DNA of 64,000 bases from Aphodosoma sp051870875 (GTDB lineage: Bacteria; Bacteroidota; Bacteroidia; Bacteroidales; Paludibacteraceae). The DNA lies in assembly GCA_051870875.1 (NCBI GenBank), contig JBJECG010000074.1, forward strand, positions 5,735-69,734. Reading direction: 5' to 3'. The position numbers and the translations under genes are program-made. The notes beneath the pieces are model-generated. The model was not told the DNA's origin. It made no database searches and saw only the letters and a program-made list of their open reading frames with translations. This document shows, in pieces, positions 8,495 to 17,339 of the stretch. How positions within the stretch are numbered: the stretch's first letter is position 1; each line of letters opens with the position of its first letter.

Positions 8495-9688
8495 TTATTT
8501 ACTGACAATCAACGGAGTGTTATTTTCGCATAAACTGTTTATCATTTCCATTTCTATTTGAACTCTTTCTTCCCAAGAATACCATGTAGAGATTGTCTTT
8601 TGGGCTTCCAATCCTAATCGGGTAATCATATCGGTATCTGAAAGAAGTTTTATTATCGCGTCTTTCAATTCCTCATATGATTGTATTACGATTCCGTTTT
8701 CTCCATCTTTGATTAATTTACGGGTATCGCCCCGATCTAAAGCAATAACACATTTTCCACAACTCATTGCCTCAAAAACAGGATTAGAAAGACTACTTAT
8801 ACCATTCATACTAATAAATATATCAGCAATACTTTGATATCTGAACACATCTTCATGACAGATAGCTCCGACAAAACTGATACGGTCAGAAATACCCAAT
8901 CGGAATGCCTTTGTTTCCAACTCCTTCCGTTTCAAGCCATCGCCAACAATAACTAATCGTGTATTAGGCATGATTTTCGATACTTCATAGAACGCTTCTA
9001 TTATTTTATCTACATTTTTTGAATTAACAAGCCGAGAGACAGAGAGTAAAATCTTTTCATTGTTTGGAGCAAGTTCTTTATACAAGCACTCGTCCTTTCT
9101 CAAATCCTCCGGTTTATCGATTCCATTACGAAGGAATGCTATTTTATCAGGAGATACGCCTCTCTTTAACGCATATTCATATCCATTTGAGCCATCATCT
9201 GTGATGATATACAAATCTGAAGGATACCAGAAAGCGGACTTACGTATTAAGTCCGGATGCCCGGGAGCACTTGGCATTCCAATACCATAGAATTTCGAAA
9301 CATATTTTGCCTTAAATATTTTGGCAAGTATATATCCCACAAAAGACAAATAATACGAATGGCAACAGACAACAGTCACATTTCTGTTTTTTGCCATTCT
9401 TATGGCATTATACAGAAAAAGCGGATAAATTATAGGATAATAAATAAGCAACATATATAATCTTGTATAGGCAAAAGTTGTCTTTGTAAACGGATCGTTT
9501 ATTTTAACGACTTCTATCCCTGGTTCCGAATCGTCCGGACTTGCATAAGGGCTATTGGTTATATAGATATTGTCATATCCATTTTTTACCAACCCCTTGA
9601 GGATTAGGTAGGTGGAAACTCTTCCTTTTCCTTTCCCCATATTTTGAATGGGGAAAGGAGCAACATGAATGATAGTCTTTTTCTTCAT
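8495..9688 (-). CDS. Glycosyltransferase family 4 protein
   Basis: A cytoplasmic or membrane-peripheral GT-B fold enzyme of 397 residues that should add one sugar to the growing lipid-linked polysaccharide repeat. The C-terminal half carries typical GT4 signatures: ILLSVSRLVNSKNVDKIIEA, RLVIVGDG, and the donor-site segment NPVFEAMSCGKCVIALDRG, where Glu in FEAMSCG corresponds to the E-x7-E motif. Donor and linkage are unknown. This is among the most AT-rich coding stretches in the window, a common feature of exchangeable capsule/O-antigen genes. A 146-base non-coding stretch separates it from the flippase gene upstream, with no promoter motif seen. Confidence 0.85.
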   Translation of the reverse strand: MKKKTIIHVAPFPIQNMGKGKGRVSTYLILKGLVKNGYDNIYITNSPYASPDDSEPGIEVVKINDPFTKTTFAYTRLYMLLIYYPIIYPLFLYNAIRMAKNRNVTVVCCHSYYLSFVGYILAKIFKAKYVSKFYGIGMPSAPGHPDLIRKSAFWYPSDLYIITDDGSNGYEYALKRGVSPDKIAFLRNGIDKPEDLRKDECLYKELAPNNEKILLSVSRLVNSKNVDKIIEAFYEVSKIMPNTRLVIVGDGLKRKELETKAFRLGISDRISFVGAICHEDVFRYQSIADIFISMNGISSLSNPVFEAMSCGKCVIALDRGDTRKLIKDGENGIVIQSYEELKDAIIKLLSDTDMITRLGLEAQKTISTWYSWEERVQIEMEMINSLCENNTPLIVSK

Positions 9689-9834
9689 AACGTTTACCCA
9701 TTAGTATCCACTAAAAAATCACAAGAGCTCTCTGAAGTTATTGAAATTCAATTTGTTATAAGCAATTTGCAGCTAACAGATTTCATAAATGTCAATATCC
9801 TCTGTGATTCAAATGAACCGAATTTATTTAATTT

Positions 9835-11130
9835 TCAACCCCGTCCATTTTTAGTGGACAGTAATGACGTTTTACTTAAAATATAAAAGATGACAATGAT
9901 AGAGATAATATATTGTGCCGTAAGGGCGAGACTGTAAATGATAATCGTGCCGTTGGCGGAGAAATTGTGGATGTAGGCTATAAAGAGACTCAATACCACA
10001 ATTACGATACGTGACACTTCGAGCCACAACACGAGCCTCTGCCGCTCGAACACATTGAATATGCCGTCGCTTATCGGGCTATATACAAACCGGAATATCA
10101 GATAAAAACAGAGATAGCGGGCAAAAGTTCCTGATTGTGTCCATTCGGCACCAAAGAAGGTTTGGAATATCCATGGTCCGAAACAAATGATAATAGTGAA
10201 AGGGATAATGCTGATTACAAGCAATTTCGTCATTATCCGTACTGTAAGAGCGGAAATCTCCCCACTGTTTTTCTTGCCTAACGATGCGATTTCTCCATAG
10301 AAAGCTTTTCCCACAGATGTGCACACAATAGCAACAGGTGCAGATAACATGCTTATCGCCAAACTGATCTGACCGGTTGTGCCGGTACCGAAATGCCATG
10401 CGAAATAAAGGATGGGAAGACTTCCCGCAGCCGTAAGAAGTATTTGGGAAGGAATTCTGTATAATGGGAAATCTATATATCGTCTAATTACAAAACCGAT
10501 TTTCCTCCAAGTCACATTACGTGAACTTTCTTTCAGTCTTTTCCAATAGGTGCGTATATATAAGGTAAGCCCTCCGCTTTCTGCCAGTATGTTTCCTGTC
10601 AGCAAACCTATGGCATTAAAATGTAACAGTCCGAGACCTATTTTAGTTAAAGCTCCAATTACTTTTTGAACCACTGTCACTTTTGCAACGGTTGAAAAGT
10701 CCCGGTAACGGGTGGAATAATAAGACAAGACTTCGGATATCCCATAAAGGAAAAATGCCAATGGAACAAAATACCAAAAAGCATCTATGCTTTCGGAAGA
10801 GAAAAGTGAAAGAATCTGTGAATGGAAGAAAACGAAAGTGATGCTGATAAGCAAAGTATTGATGATAAGTATAAAGAGACATGCCGCCAATGAATTGATA
10901 CCAATCTTTTCATTGGAATGCAATGGAATGGCGAGCGTATATCTAAGCGTACAGAACGGGTAGCATAAGACACACAATGACGCAAAGACTGCAAGTATTC
11001 CGAAGTCAGACGGCGTGTACAGTCTGGTGATGACCGGAGCTGCCATGAATCCGACGGCTCTGCCAATACCTTCTCCTGATATCAGTTTGAGGATATTCTT
11101 AAAAAGAGTATTGTCCATATCAGATTTCAT
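9835..11130 (-). CDS. Wzx-like oligosaccharide flippase
   Basis: A polytopic inner-membrane protein of 431 residues, hydrophobic throughout, with about 12-14 predicted spans. It resembles the polysaccharide biosynthesis/MOP superfamily. The N-terminal region (LISGEGIGRAVGFMAAPVITRLYTPSDFGILAVF) is characteristic, with the RLYTPxDFG signature of this flippase group. It would flip undecaprenyl-linked repeat units to the periplasm. No Wzy polymerase is recognisable in the operon, so polymerisation must be encoded elsewhere, the glycan may be a single unit, or the Stealth enzyme contributes the linkage. It lies 25 bases after the aminotransferase gene. Confidence 0.87.
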   Translation of the reverse strand: MKSDMDNTLFKNILKLISGEGIGRAVGFMAAPVITRLYTPSDFGILAVFASLCVLCYPFCTLRYTLAIPLHSNEKIGINSLAACLFILIINTLLISITFVFFHSQILSLFSSESIDAFWYFVPLAFFLYGISEVLSYYSTRYRDFSTVAKVTVVQKVIGALTKIGLGLLHFNAIGLLTGNILAESGGLTLYIRTYWKRLKESSRNVTWRKIGFVIRRYIDFPLYRIPSQILLTAAGSLPILYFAWHFGTGTTGQISLAISMLSAPVAIVCTSVGKAFYGEIASLGKKNSGEISALTVRIMTKLLVISIIPFTIIICFGPWIFQTFFGAEWTQSGTFARYLCFYLIFRFVYSPISDGIFNVFERQRLVLWLEVSRIVIVVLSLFIAYIHNFSANGTIIIYSLALTAQYIISIIVIFYILSKTSLLSTKNGRG

Positions 11131-11155
11131 TATTGCTCCGTTTGTTTATGCCGTT

Positions 11156-12331
11156 TTATCGGGGTTCAGCTTTTATTTGTCCTTTTTTCCATCCGGTTTC
11201 CTTTTCCCGATGCAGAAAGGCCTTTACCGCGTCACAGACTTCTTTGATTTCTTCCAATGAAATATAAGGGTGCATCGGCAAGGATAGGACTGTATCGCAC
11301 AATTTACAGGCAACCAGGCAGTCTGGTCCGGGCAGCCCGGAATTTCTGTAGGCTACCTGGCGATGTATTGGACTCGGGTAGTAGACCATTGAGGGGATTC
11401 CTTGTACTTTGAGATACGCCTGCAATCCGTCACGTTCGGTTTTGCCGTTCAGCTTGATGGTGTATTGTGCCCAGCTTGACAGGAAACCGTCAGGGACAAC
11501 AGGTGTTTCCACAATGTCCGCCAGCCTGGTAGTGTATTCAGCCGCAGCCTTGTTGACGGCCGCGAGTTCTTTGTCAAAGGCTTTCAGCTTGACTTGAAGG
11601 ATGGCTGCCTGAATGGTGTCAAGCCTCGAGTTCATGCCTATGCGGACGTTTTCGTATTTGGAAGAGCCTTTTCCATGCATACGGTATGAATCCATCAGCG
11701 CGGCCCATTCGTCGTTGTCGGTGAAGCAAGCCCCTCCGTCGCCATAGCATCCGAGCGGCTTGGCCGGAAAAAACGAGGTTGTAGAGATGTCGCCGAAAGA
11801 ACAGCAGCGTCTGCCGTTGACTGCGCCGCCGAAGCCTTGGGCACCGTCTTCAAGTATGAACAAGCCATGCTTGCGGGCGACTCTGCGGATGGCAGGATAA
11901 TTGGCGGGAAGCCCGAACAAGTCAACTGTTATTATGACTTTCGGAGTTAATTCTCCTTTCTTAATCGTTGCTTCGATTTTATCTGCAAGGTCCGCCGGGT
12001 CGATATTGAATGTCTCACGGTCCACATCGACAAAAACAGGTGTCGCACCCTCTGACGACACCGCTTCTGCCGTGGAGAAGAATGTGAAGTCGGGAACGAA
12101 CACGGCATCCCCACGTTTGATGCCCCATGCCTTCAGGGCAAGCGTCAAGGCATCGGTGCCGCTGGCGCACGATATGCAATGTCCCGTGCCCACATAGTCG
12201 GCCAACTGTCTTTCAAGTTCCTTTACCTGAGATCCCATTATATAGGCGCCTGAGGCCGCCACGTCGATTACGGCCTTGTCCATGTCTGCTTTCAGAACTT
12301 GATACTGCTGTTTTAAATCCCTGAATTGCAT
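11156..12331 (-). CDS. wbpE: DegT/DnrJ/EryC1 aminotransferase, WbpE/WlbC-like
   Basis: A PLP-dependent sugar aminotransferase of about 391 residues. In this pathway it would convert UDP-3-keto-GlcNAcA to the 3-amino sugar, using glutamate as amino donor. The fold-type I signatures are present: CASGTDALTLALKAWGI for cofactor phosphate binding, LEDGAQGFGG with the ring-stacking Asp, and SFFPAKPLGCYGDGG with the Schiff-base Lys. The ATG at 12331 lies three bases past the upstream gene's stop codon and begins MQFRDLKQQY, the usual N-terminus. A GTG eight codons earlier is less likely. Specificity is inferred from the adjacent acetyltransferase and dehydrogenase. Confidence 0.87.
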   Translation of the reverse strand: MQFRDLKQQYQVLKADMDKAVIDVAASGAYIMGSQVKELERQLADYVGTGHCISCASGTDALTLALKAWGIKRGDAVFVPDFTFFSTAEAVSSEGATPVFVDVDRETFNIDPADLADKIEATIKKGELTPKVIITVDLFGLPANYPAIRRVARKHGLFILEDGAQGFGGAVNGRRCCSFGDISTTSFFPAKPLGCYGDGGACFTDNDEWAALMDSYRMHGKGSSKYENVRIGMNSRLDTIQAAILQVKLKAFDKELAAVNKAAAEYTTRLADIVETPVVPDGFLSSWAQYTIKLNGKTERDGLQAYLKVQGIPSMVYYPSPIHRQVAYRNSGLPGPDCLVACKLCDTVLSLPMHPYISLEEIKEVCDAVKAFLHREKETGWKKGQIKAEPR

Positions 12332-12333
12332 AG

Positions 12334-12900
12334 TCAAAGTTTTTTCTTCAGACACTTTCCTTCAAGCGAATACTCTCTGCCGCACGAGCATTTCAAGCTC
12401 CCGTCGAGCCTACGGCCGCATTCGCACACCCATCCTATTTGCCGCGCGGGCACACCGGCCACAAGTGCATAGTCCCTGACATCTTTAGTCACCACGGCAC
12501 CGGCGGCTACCATTGCACTGCGACCTACGGTATGGCCGCAGATTATAGTGCAGTTCGCCCCCAGCGATGCGCCCTCTTTGATGAGTGTTCGGGCATATAC
12601 GCCATGTACCGGAAAATGCGCACGCGGAGCCGTTACGTTGGTAAACACGCACGACGGGCCGCAAAATACATTGTCTTCGATTTCAACGCCCTCATACACA
12701 GATACATTGTTCTGGATACGAACTCCGTTACCGATCCTGACATTGTTGCCGACATTAACGTTCTGCCCCAAAGAACAGTTCTGTCCTAATGAGGCTCCTG
12801 CCTGCACGTGGCAGAAGTGCCATATCTTTGTGCCGTCGCCCACAGCGACATTATCATCAATATAGCTTGACGGATGTACAAAATATTTCTGGTTTTCCAT
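12334..12900 (-). CDS. wbpD: Left-handed beta-helix N-acetyltransferase, WbpD/WlbB-like
   Basis: A 188-residue hexapeptide-repeat acyltransferase. It should acetylate the 3-amino group of the UDP-sugar made by the neighbouring aminotransferase, yielding UDP-2,3-diacetamido-glucuronate. It opens with FVHPSSYIDDNVAVGDGTKIWHF and continues with regular hexapeptide turns (LGQNVNVGNNVRIGNGVRIQ). The WbpD-type loop FTNVTAPRAHFPV and the end motif LVAGVPARQIGWVCECGRRL are both present. The C-terminal CxCG...CSCG cysteine pairs look like a small metal-binding tail, seen in some family members. It is the first gene of the operon and follows a long non-coding leader. Confidence 0.88.
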   Translation of the reverse strand: MENQKYFVHPSSYIDDNVAVGDGTKIWHFCHVQAGASLGQNCSLGQNVNVGNNVRIGNGVRIQNNVSVYEGVEIEDNVFCGPSCVFTNVTAPRAHFPVHGVYARTLIKEGASLGANCTIICGHTVGRSAMVAAGAVVTKDVRDYALVAGVPARQIGWVCECGRRLDGSLKCSCGREYSLEGKCLKKKL

Positions 12901-13084
12901 AGTGCACAGAGAATTAAAGTTGTTCTATGCTCGCTCCTGCCGGCAAGGCCCCTGGTGACATTCCTCGTGTCGGAAACAGCCTTTGCACGGCACCTTACAA
13001 ATTCACAGTGACTATCCCTGAAAAGTGGTTACAGATTTGAGGATATGGAGATATAGAAATAGTCGGAGCATTTATATAATACGC

Positions 13085-13121
13085 AAAATTCTGTTTCAAG
13101 ATTGACTTGAAACAGAATTTT
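13085..13121 (-). terminator. Perfect 16-bp hairpin inside the operon leader
   Basis: The arms AAAATTCTGTTTCAAG and CTTGAAACAGAATTTT flank a 5-base loop. A's on the 5' side and T's on the 3' side make it terminator-like on either strand. It sits between the promoter at 13369-13399 and the first gene of the polysaccharide operon, so it could attenuate the operon. Alternatively it is a back-up terminator for the mutase gene. Confidence 0.6.
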
Positions 13122-13368
13122 CCCATAAAAAACCGCACTGCCGAATTATTGAGAAAAATTCCTGTATAATAAGGATTTGAGGAGCCCAACTCTTTGTAAT
13201 CTGCCGACCATATCAAGGTTATCGGTAAAACCGACGCAGCCCGCCATTGAAAATGGACTTTGCCTCGGGAGTAAAAATAAATTGTAGAATTTTCCAATCT
13301 CAGACGGTCAGTGCGATATTAGATGTCTGTATTTTGTTCCTTAAAATGCAAATCGTTTTTCTTTTATG

Positions 13369-13399
13369 CAAAGATAGTGCTTATTATCCGATTTAGCAA
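13369..13399 (-). promoter_or_regulatory. Promoter of the polysaccharide operon
   Basis: On the minus strand TTG is followed after 20 bases by TATCTTTG, an exact match to the Bacteroidetes consensus. Transcription would start near 13362, leaving a leader of roughly 460 bases before the acetyltransferase gene. Confidence 0.6.
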
Positions 13400-13438
13400 G
13401 CAAAAAACGTTTTTTTTGCTTTATTTCTCACGGAATGG

Positions 13439-15187
13439 TCATATACCGAGCGATTTCGACACTTCCGCAATTTTGGCTTCAACCATAGCCTGCACGTCAT
13501 CGTAGTCATCGGCGGAATCCAACGTGCCGCGGACTTCGACATAAAACTTGATTTTCGGTTCCGTACCAGAAGGGCGGATGGAAACTTTCGTACCGTCTTC
13601 GGTAAAATACTGCATCACATTTGACGAAGCGGGGAATGGGAGTTCCCTGACATCACCTGTAAGGACATTACGTTCGACAAGCAGCTGGTAATCTTTGACC
13701 ATCACCACTTTGGATCCGGCAATTTCCACAGGCGGATCAGCACGGAACTGCTTCATCATGGCCAGTATCTCTTCGGCTCCGCTCTTTCCTTTGCGGACAA
13801 TGGATATGCCACGCTCGCGCGAATAGCCGAATTCGAGATATATGTCGCGGAGCAATTGGTACAAAGACCGGCCCTGATCTTTGGCCCATGCCGTAAGTTC
13901 GGCCATAAGGGCACAGCTGCATACGGCATCCTTGTCGCGAATGAAATCGGCAGGCATGAATCCATAGCTTTCTTCACCACCGCCGATATACTGCATACGG
14001 CCTTCACGCTCGCGCACTTCAGCGGCAATCCACTTGAATCCGGTATAGCAGTCGATGAGCGGAGTATTGTAATGGCGGCAGATGTCGGCCATAAGTTCTG
14101 TGGTGACGATGGTTTTGACCATAAACTCATTGCCTTTCAGCAGCCCCAATTCCTGTCTGCGGCGCAGTATGTAGTATGTAAAGAGAATGCAGGTCTGATT
14201 GCCGTTGACGAGAATCCATTCGCCTTTGTCGTTCTTCACGGCTATGCCCATGCGGTCGGCATCGGGGTCGGAAGCCATGACAATATCGGCATCGATTTCC
14301 TTAGCCTTGCTGATGGCCATATCAAGAGCCGCCGGTTCTTCAGGATTTGGAGAAACGACAGTCGGGAAATCGCCACTGATGACCGTCTGTTCCCCGACAA
14401 GAGCGACATTGTTGAAACCGATTTCTTTCAGACAACGAGGTATCAATTTGATACCTGTACCATGTATAGGTGTATAGACTATCTTCAAATCATCGTGACG
14501 CCTGATACTGTCAGGTGAAAGCAATATTGTACGGACATTGTCAAGATACGGGCGGTCCACATCTTCGCCTATAATCTGTATCAGATTCTTATCCGGAGTG
14601 AAGCGGATCTCATCCGGGCCTTTGATTTTTTCAACTTCAGCTATGATGTTGGTATCATGCGGCGCTATGATTTGCGCTCCGTCAGACCAATATGCCTTAT
14701 AGCCGTTGTATTCCTTGGGGTTGTGTGAAGCGGTAAGAATGATACCGCTCTGACAACCAAGATGACGGATGGCGAACGATATTTCAGGTGTAGGGCGCAA
14801 ATCCTCGAACAGATAGACCTTTATGCCGTTGGCAGAGAAAATATCGGCTGAAGTTTCGGCAAAAAGGCGGCTGTTGTTACGGCAATCGTGCCCGATGACG
14901 ACGCTTATAGGCTGTCCGGCAAATTCACGTTTGAGATAATTGCACAACCCCTGGGTGGCAGCCCCCACGGTATATATGTTCATCCGGTTGGATCCTACCC
15001 CCATGATACCGCGCAGACCGCCTGTACCGAATTCAAGGTCTTTATAGAAGCTCTCGACAAGAGCTGTTTTGTCATCAGCGAGCATCATGCGGCGGATTTC
15101 GGCTTTTGTAGCCTCGTCGTAGCTGCCGTCAAGCCAGGATTGCGCTTTCGCAATGACTTGTTGCATCAAATCAGAATCTTGATTCAT
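13439..15187 (-). CDS. Phospho-sugar mutase (phosphoglucomutase/phosphomannomutase)
   Basis: A cytoplasmic alpha-D-phosphohexomutase of 582 residues, the length of the long PgcA-like group. It interconverts hexose-6-phosphate and hexose-1-phosphate, feeding sugar-nucleotide and glycogen synthesis. The catalytic phosphoserine loop is ILTASHNPKEYNGYKAYW, the Mg2+ loop is DPDADRMG, the sugar-binding loop is GGGEESYGF, and the C-terminal phosphate-binding loop is RPSGTEPKIKFY. It is 41 bases downstream of manA on the same strand, so they are probably cotranscribed. Whether glucose, mannose or both is the main substrate cannot be decided from sequence. Confidence 0.93.
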   Translation of the reverse strand: MNQDSDLMQQVIAKAQSWLDGSYDEATKAEIRRMMLADDKTALVESFYKDLEFGTGGLRGIMGVGSNRMNIYTVGAATQGLCNYLKREFAGQPISVVIGHDCRNNSRLFAETSADIFSANGIKVYLFEDLRPTPEISFAIRHLGCQSGIILTASHNPKEYNGYKAYWSDGAQIIAPHDTNIIAEVEKIKGPDEIRFTPDKNLIQIIGEDVDRPYLDNVRTILLSPDSIRRHDDLKIVYTPIHGTGIKLIPRCLKEIGFNNVALVGEQTVISGDFPTVVSPNPEEPAALDMAISKAKEIDADIVMASDPDADRMGIAVKNDKGEWILVNGNQTCILFTYYILRRRQELGLLKGNEFMVKTIVTTELMADICRHYNTPLIDCYTGFKWIAAEVREREGRMQYIGGGEESYGFMPADFIRDKDAVCSCALMAELTAWAKDQGRSLYQLLRDIYLEFGYSRERGISIVRKGKSGAEEILAMMKQFRADPPVEIAGSKVVMVKDYQLLVERNVLTGDVRELPFPASSNVMQYFTEDGTKVSIRPSGTEPKIKFYVEVRGTLDSADDYDDVQAMVEAKIAEVSKSLGI

Positions 15188-15228
15188 AATATTGATTGTC
15201 AGAAAGAGGATTGCCTCTCATTAATATT

Positions 15229-16233
15229 TTATTTGATATATGTTTCAACCAAAAGAGACTTCACGGTAGGGACTATGGTAAGTGAATTGATTTCCGCCGG
15301 GATCAGAATGCTTTCGGCATCGGTGAGTGTGATGTAATCGCCGGCAAAGTGCAGTGTGACGTGCCCTTCGGCACAAGTGAGAATCACGAACGAGTCGATG
15401 ACGGCCAAATCGTATTCCTTCGGGCGGTCGAGCTGCATCAGGTTGACAGAGAAACACGGGCGGTCGATCAGCGGAGAGATGTCATTGAGCTTCACCGGGA
15501 CATTCAATTTATCGTTATGCCAGTTTTTCCAGTCTACGGCCTCCATGGCCATATCGACATGCAACCGGCGCGGATTGCCGCGGTCATCGCGACGGCCGTA
15601 GTCGAATACGCGGTAAGTGATGTCGGAAGCCTGCTGTATTTCCAGAATGAGGCAACCGGCACCTATGCTGTGAACGCAACCGGCGGGAATGAATATTGCA
15701 TCGCCTTTCGAGACGGGTATGTGGTGAAGGGACTGTTCAAGAGTATTGCCGGCAAGCAAAGCGCGGCACTCGTCTTCGGAGGTCGGGCGTTCAAAACCGG
15801 CGGTGACGTATGCTCCCGGTTCGGCATGCAACACGTACCACAACTCGTTTTTCCCACGCAAACCGTGCCGGCGTTCCGCCAATTCGTCATCGGGATGGAC
15901 CTGAATGGAAAGACGCTGCCTGGCATCAATCAGTTTGACAAGCAACGGAAATTCGGCTCCGAACCGCTCATATACATGATCGCCGACAAGATCGCCCATA
16001 TATACCTCGGTGAGCTCGGAAAGCGTATTACCTGCCAAAAATCCGTTAACCACTTCACTGTCATCATCATCCATACCAGCGATATCCCAACTTTCACCGA
16101 TAGAATGCCGGCCTTCCGCACAGTGGCGGTAAATGCCGTTTATGGTGTCACCGCCCCAAATCCTCGATTTGAGTATCGGAGCGAATTTAAGCGGATACAG
16201 AGCCGTATTCCGGTCATCAGACATAGCGTCCAT
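15229..16233 (-). CDS. manA: Mannose-6-phosphate isomerase, class I
   Basis: A cupin-fold, zinc-dependent isomerase of about 334 residues that interconverts mannose-6-phosphate and fructose-6-phosphate. Family motifs are LKSRIWGGD near the start, IQVHPDDELA and GKNELWYVL (metal-binding His/Glu residues), and IPAGCVHSIGAG with a further zinc histidine. The open frame extends upstream to 16341, but that part overlaps deoD and precedes a consensus promoter, so the start is placed at 16233 (16224 is also possible). It pairs with the downstream mutase for mannose or glucose phosphate supply. Confidence 0.92.
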   Translation of the reverse strand: MDAMSDDRNTALYPLKFAPILKSRIWGGDTINGIYRHCAEGRHSIGESWDIAGMDDDDSEVVNGFLAGNTLSELTEVYMGDLVGDHVYERFGAEFPLLVKLIDARQRLSIQVHPDDELAERRHGLRGKNELWYVLHAEPGAYVTAGFERPTSEDECRALLAGNTLEQSLHHIPVSKGDAIFIPAGCVHSIGAGCLILEIQQASDITYRVFDYGRRDDRGNPRRLHVDMAMEAVDWKNWHNDKLNVPVKLNDISPLIDRPCFSVNLMQLDRPKEYDLAVIDSFVILTCAEGHVTLHFAGDYITLTDAESILIPAEINSLTIVPTVKSLLVETYIK

Positions 16234-16285
16234 AATCAATCTGTGATGTAAGTGCCTGTTCGGGCAATGAAAACTTTTGTTTGCG

Positions 16286-16319
16286 CAAAGATACGTAATT
16301 TTCCGGGACACCGCATCAA
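16286..16319 (-). promoter_or_regulatory. Promoter of the manA-mutase unit
   Basis: TATCTTTG on the minus strand (16286-16293) with TTG 23 bases further upstream. The predicted start near 16279 gives a leader of about 46 bases to the chosen manA ATG. It overlaps the 3' end of deoD. Confidence 0.55.
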
Positions 16320-17029
16320 CCGACAACACCGAAAGCGACATCCATCATATCGGTAAACGATTTCTGGCGCTGTTCGGAAGTGGTGGCTTCGCCCGTCAGG
16401 GGATTGTCGCTTATAGTGCAGATGGTTAGGGCTTTTTTTCCGGCACGTGCCGCATTCATATACAGAGCGGCAGCTTCCATTTCCACGGCCAGCACGCCCA
16501 TCTTCATCCATTGTCCGGCAGCCGGGGTATCTTCGTAGAATGTGTCGCTCGAAAGGATATTGCCAACCATGTGCCGCACCCCGAGACGTTCGGCCGTCTC
16601 AACGGCCCTGCGTACCAGTCCGAAATCTGCCAACGGGGCAAAAGAACCAGGCAGGTTGAACTGCGACGCATAACTGCTGTTGGTGGAAGCCCCCATCGCT
16701 ATGACTATGTCCCCTATGCGCAAGTCGCGGTGATATGCCCCGGCGGAGCCGACGCGGATGATGGTGCCGACACCGTAGAAATTGAAAAGTTCGTAAGTGT
16801 ATATGCCTATGGAAGGTATGCCCATGCCATGTCCCATGACGGATACAGGTTTGCCGTGAAAGGTGCCTGTATAGCCGAGCATTCCGCGCACTCCGTTGAA
16901 CAGGACGGGGTTTTCGAGATAACGTTCCGCCATGAATCTGGCGCGCAGGGGGTCGCCTGACATTAATACGGTATCTGCTATCTCGCCGTAACGGGCTTCG
17001 ATGTGAGGGGTAGGTGTCTGGTTTTCCAT
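16316..17029 (-). CDS. deoD: Purine-nucleoside phosphorylase, DeoD type
   Basis: Hexameric DeoD-type enzyme of 237 residues that phosphorolyses purine (deoxy)nucleosides to free base and (deoxy)ribose-1-phosphate for salvage. Hallmarks are MSGDPLRARFMAE at the phosphate site, IRVGSAGAYHRDLRIGDIV, and the substrate-site EMEAAALYMNA. The sequence ends shortly after SDNPLTGEATTSEQRQKSF. It has its own promoter about 73 bases upstream and runs divergently from the MFS transporter gene. Uridine phosphorylase is a paralogous alternative, but SDNPLTGE fits DeoD. Confidence 0.94.
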   Translation of the reverse strand: MENQTPTPHIEARYGEIADTVLMSGDPLRARFMAERYLENPVLFNGVRGMLGYTGTFHGKPVSVMGHGMGIPSIGIYTYELFNFYGVGTIIRVGSAGAYHRDLRIGDIVIAMGASTNSSYASQFNLPGSFAPLADFGLVRRAVETAERLGVRHMVGNILSSDTFYEDTPAAGQWMKMGVLAVEMEAAALYMNAARAGKKALTICTISDNPLTGEATTSEQRQKSFTDMMDVAFGVVG

Positions 17030-17108
17030 AATAACCTGGGTGCTTTATGTTGAAAATATGCCAAAGTATGTTCTGCATACGTATGCGGAACATACACATT
17101 ACTGACAA

Positions 17109-17139
17109 CAAAGGTATAAGAATTATCCGATGTAACCAA
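17109..17139 (-). promoter_or_regulatory. Promoter of deoD
   Basis: On the minus strand TTG, 20-base spacer, TACCTTTG. Start predicted near 17102. It is divergent from, and about 75 bases away from, the MFS promoter. Confidence 0.65.
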
Positions 17140-17215
17140 GCATTGGAGCGAGAAAAAAAGACAAATATTGCAAAACCGCGCCGAAACGCCATACTTCCAA
17201 ATTAAAAAACAGGTA

Positions 17216-17246
17216 TTGGCCGGATTAAAAAAAAATAGTACCTTTG
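17216..17246 (+). promoter_or_regulatory. Promoter of the MFS transporter gene
   Basis: TTG, 20-base spacer, TACCTTTG: an exact match to the consensus. Start predicted near 17253. This promoter lies inside the longest open frame and so supports the internal ATG at 17340 as the real translation start. Confidence 0.65.
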
Positions 17247-17339
17247 CGGAGGTTATACGTATACTGCCACGGGCGGATGCGCAAACCCAGCTGTAGTACA
17301 ATTCAATACAAAATTCAATACAAAACAACAAAACAAGCC

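Larger units (their letters stand above)
12901..13438 (-). other. Long non-coding leader of the polysaccharide operon
   Basis: A 538-base stretch without a convincing gene. Reading on the minus strand it holds, in order, an A/T-rich inverted repeat just past the mutase stop (13398-13421, possibly the mutase terminator), a consensus promoter, about 240 bases of leader, a 16-bp perfect hairpin, and about 185 further bases before the first operon gene. A 100-codon open frame (12995-13297) has no recognisable features and crosses the hairpin. Confidence 0.6.

Noticed and set aside
9644..9886. An 80-codon frame between the GT4 and flippase genes
   Set aside because: It overlaps both genes on the opposite strand and has no supporting feature; the 146-base gap appears non-coding.
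12995..13297. A 100-codon frame in the leader of the polysaccharide operon
   Set aside because: It spans the 16-bp terminator-like hairpin, has no recognisable domain and no coding-like pattern; I treat the region as non-coding.
15349..16251. A 300-codon plus-strand frame opposite manA
   Set aside because: manA has conserved zinc-site motifs and a promoter; the antisense frame has none.
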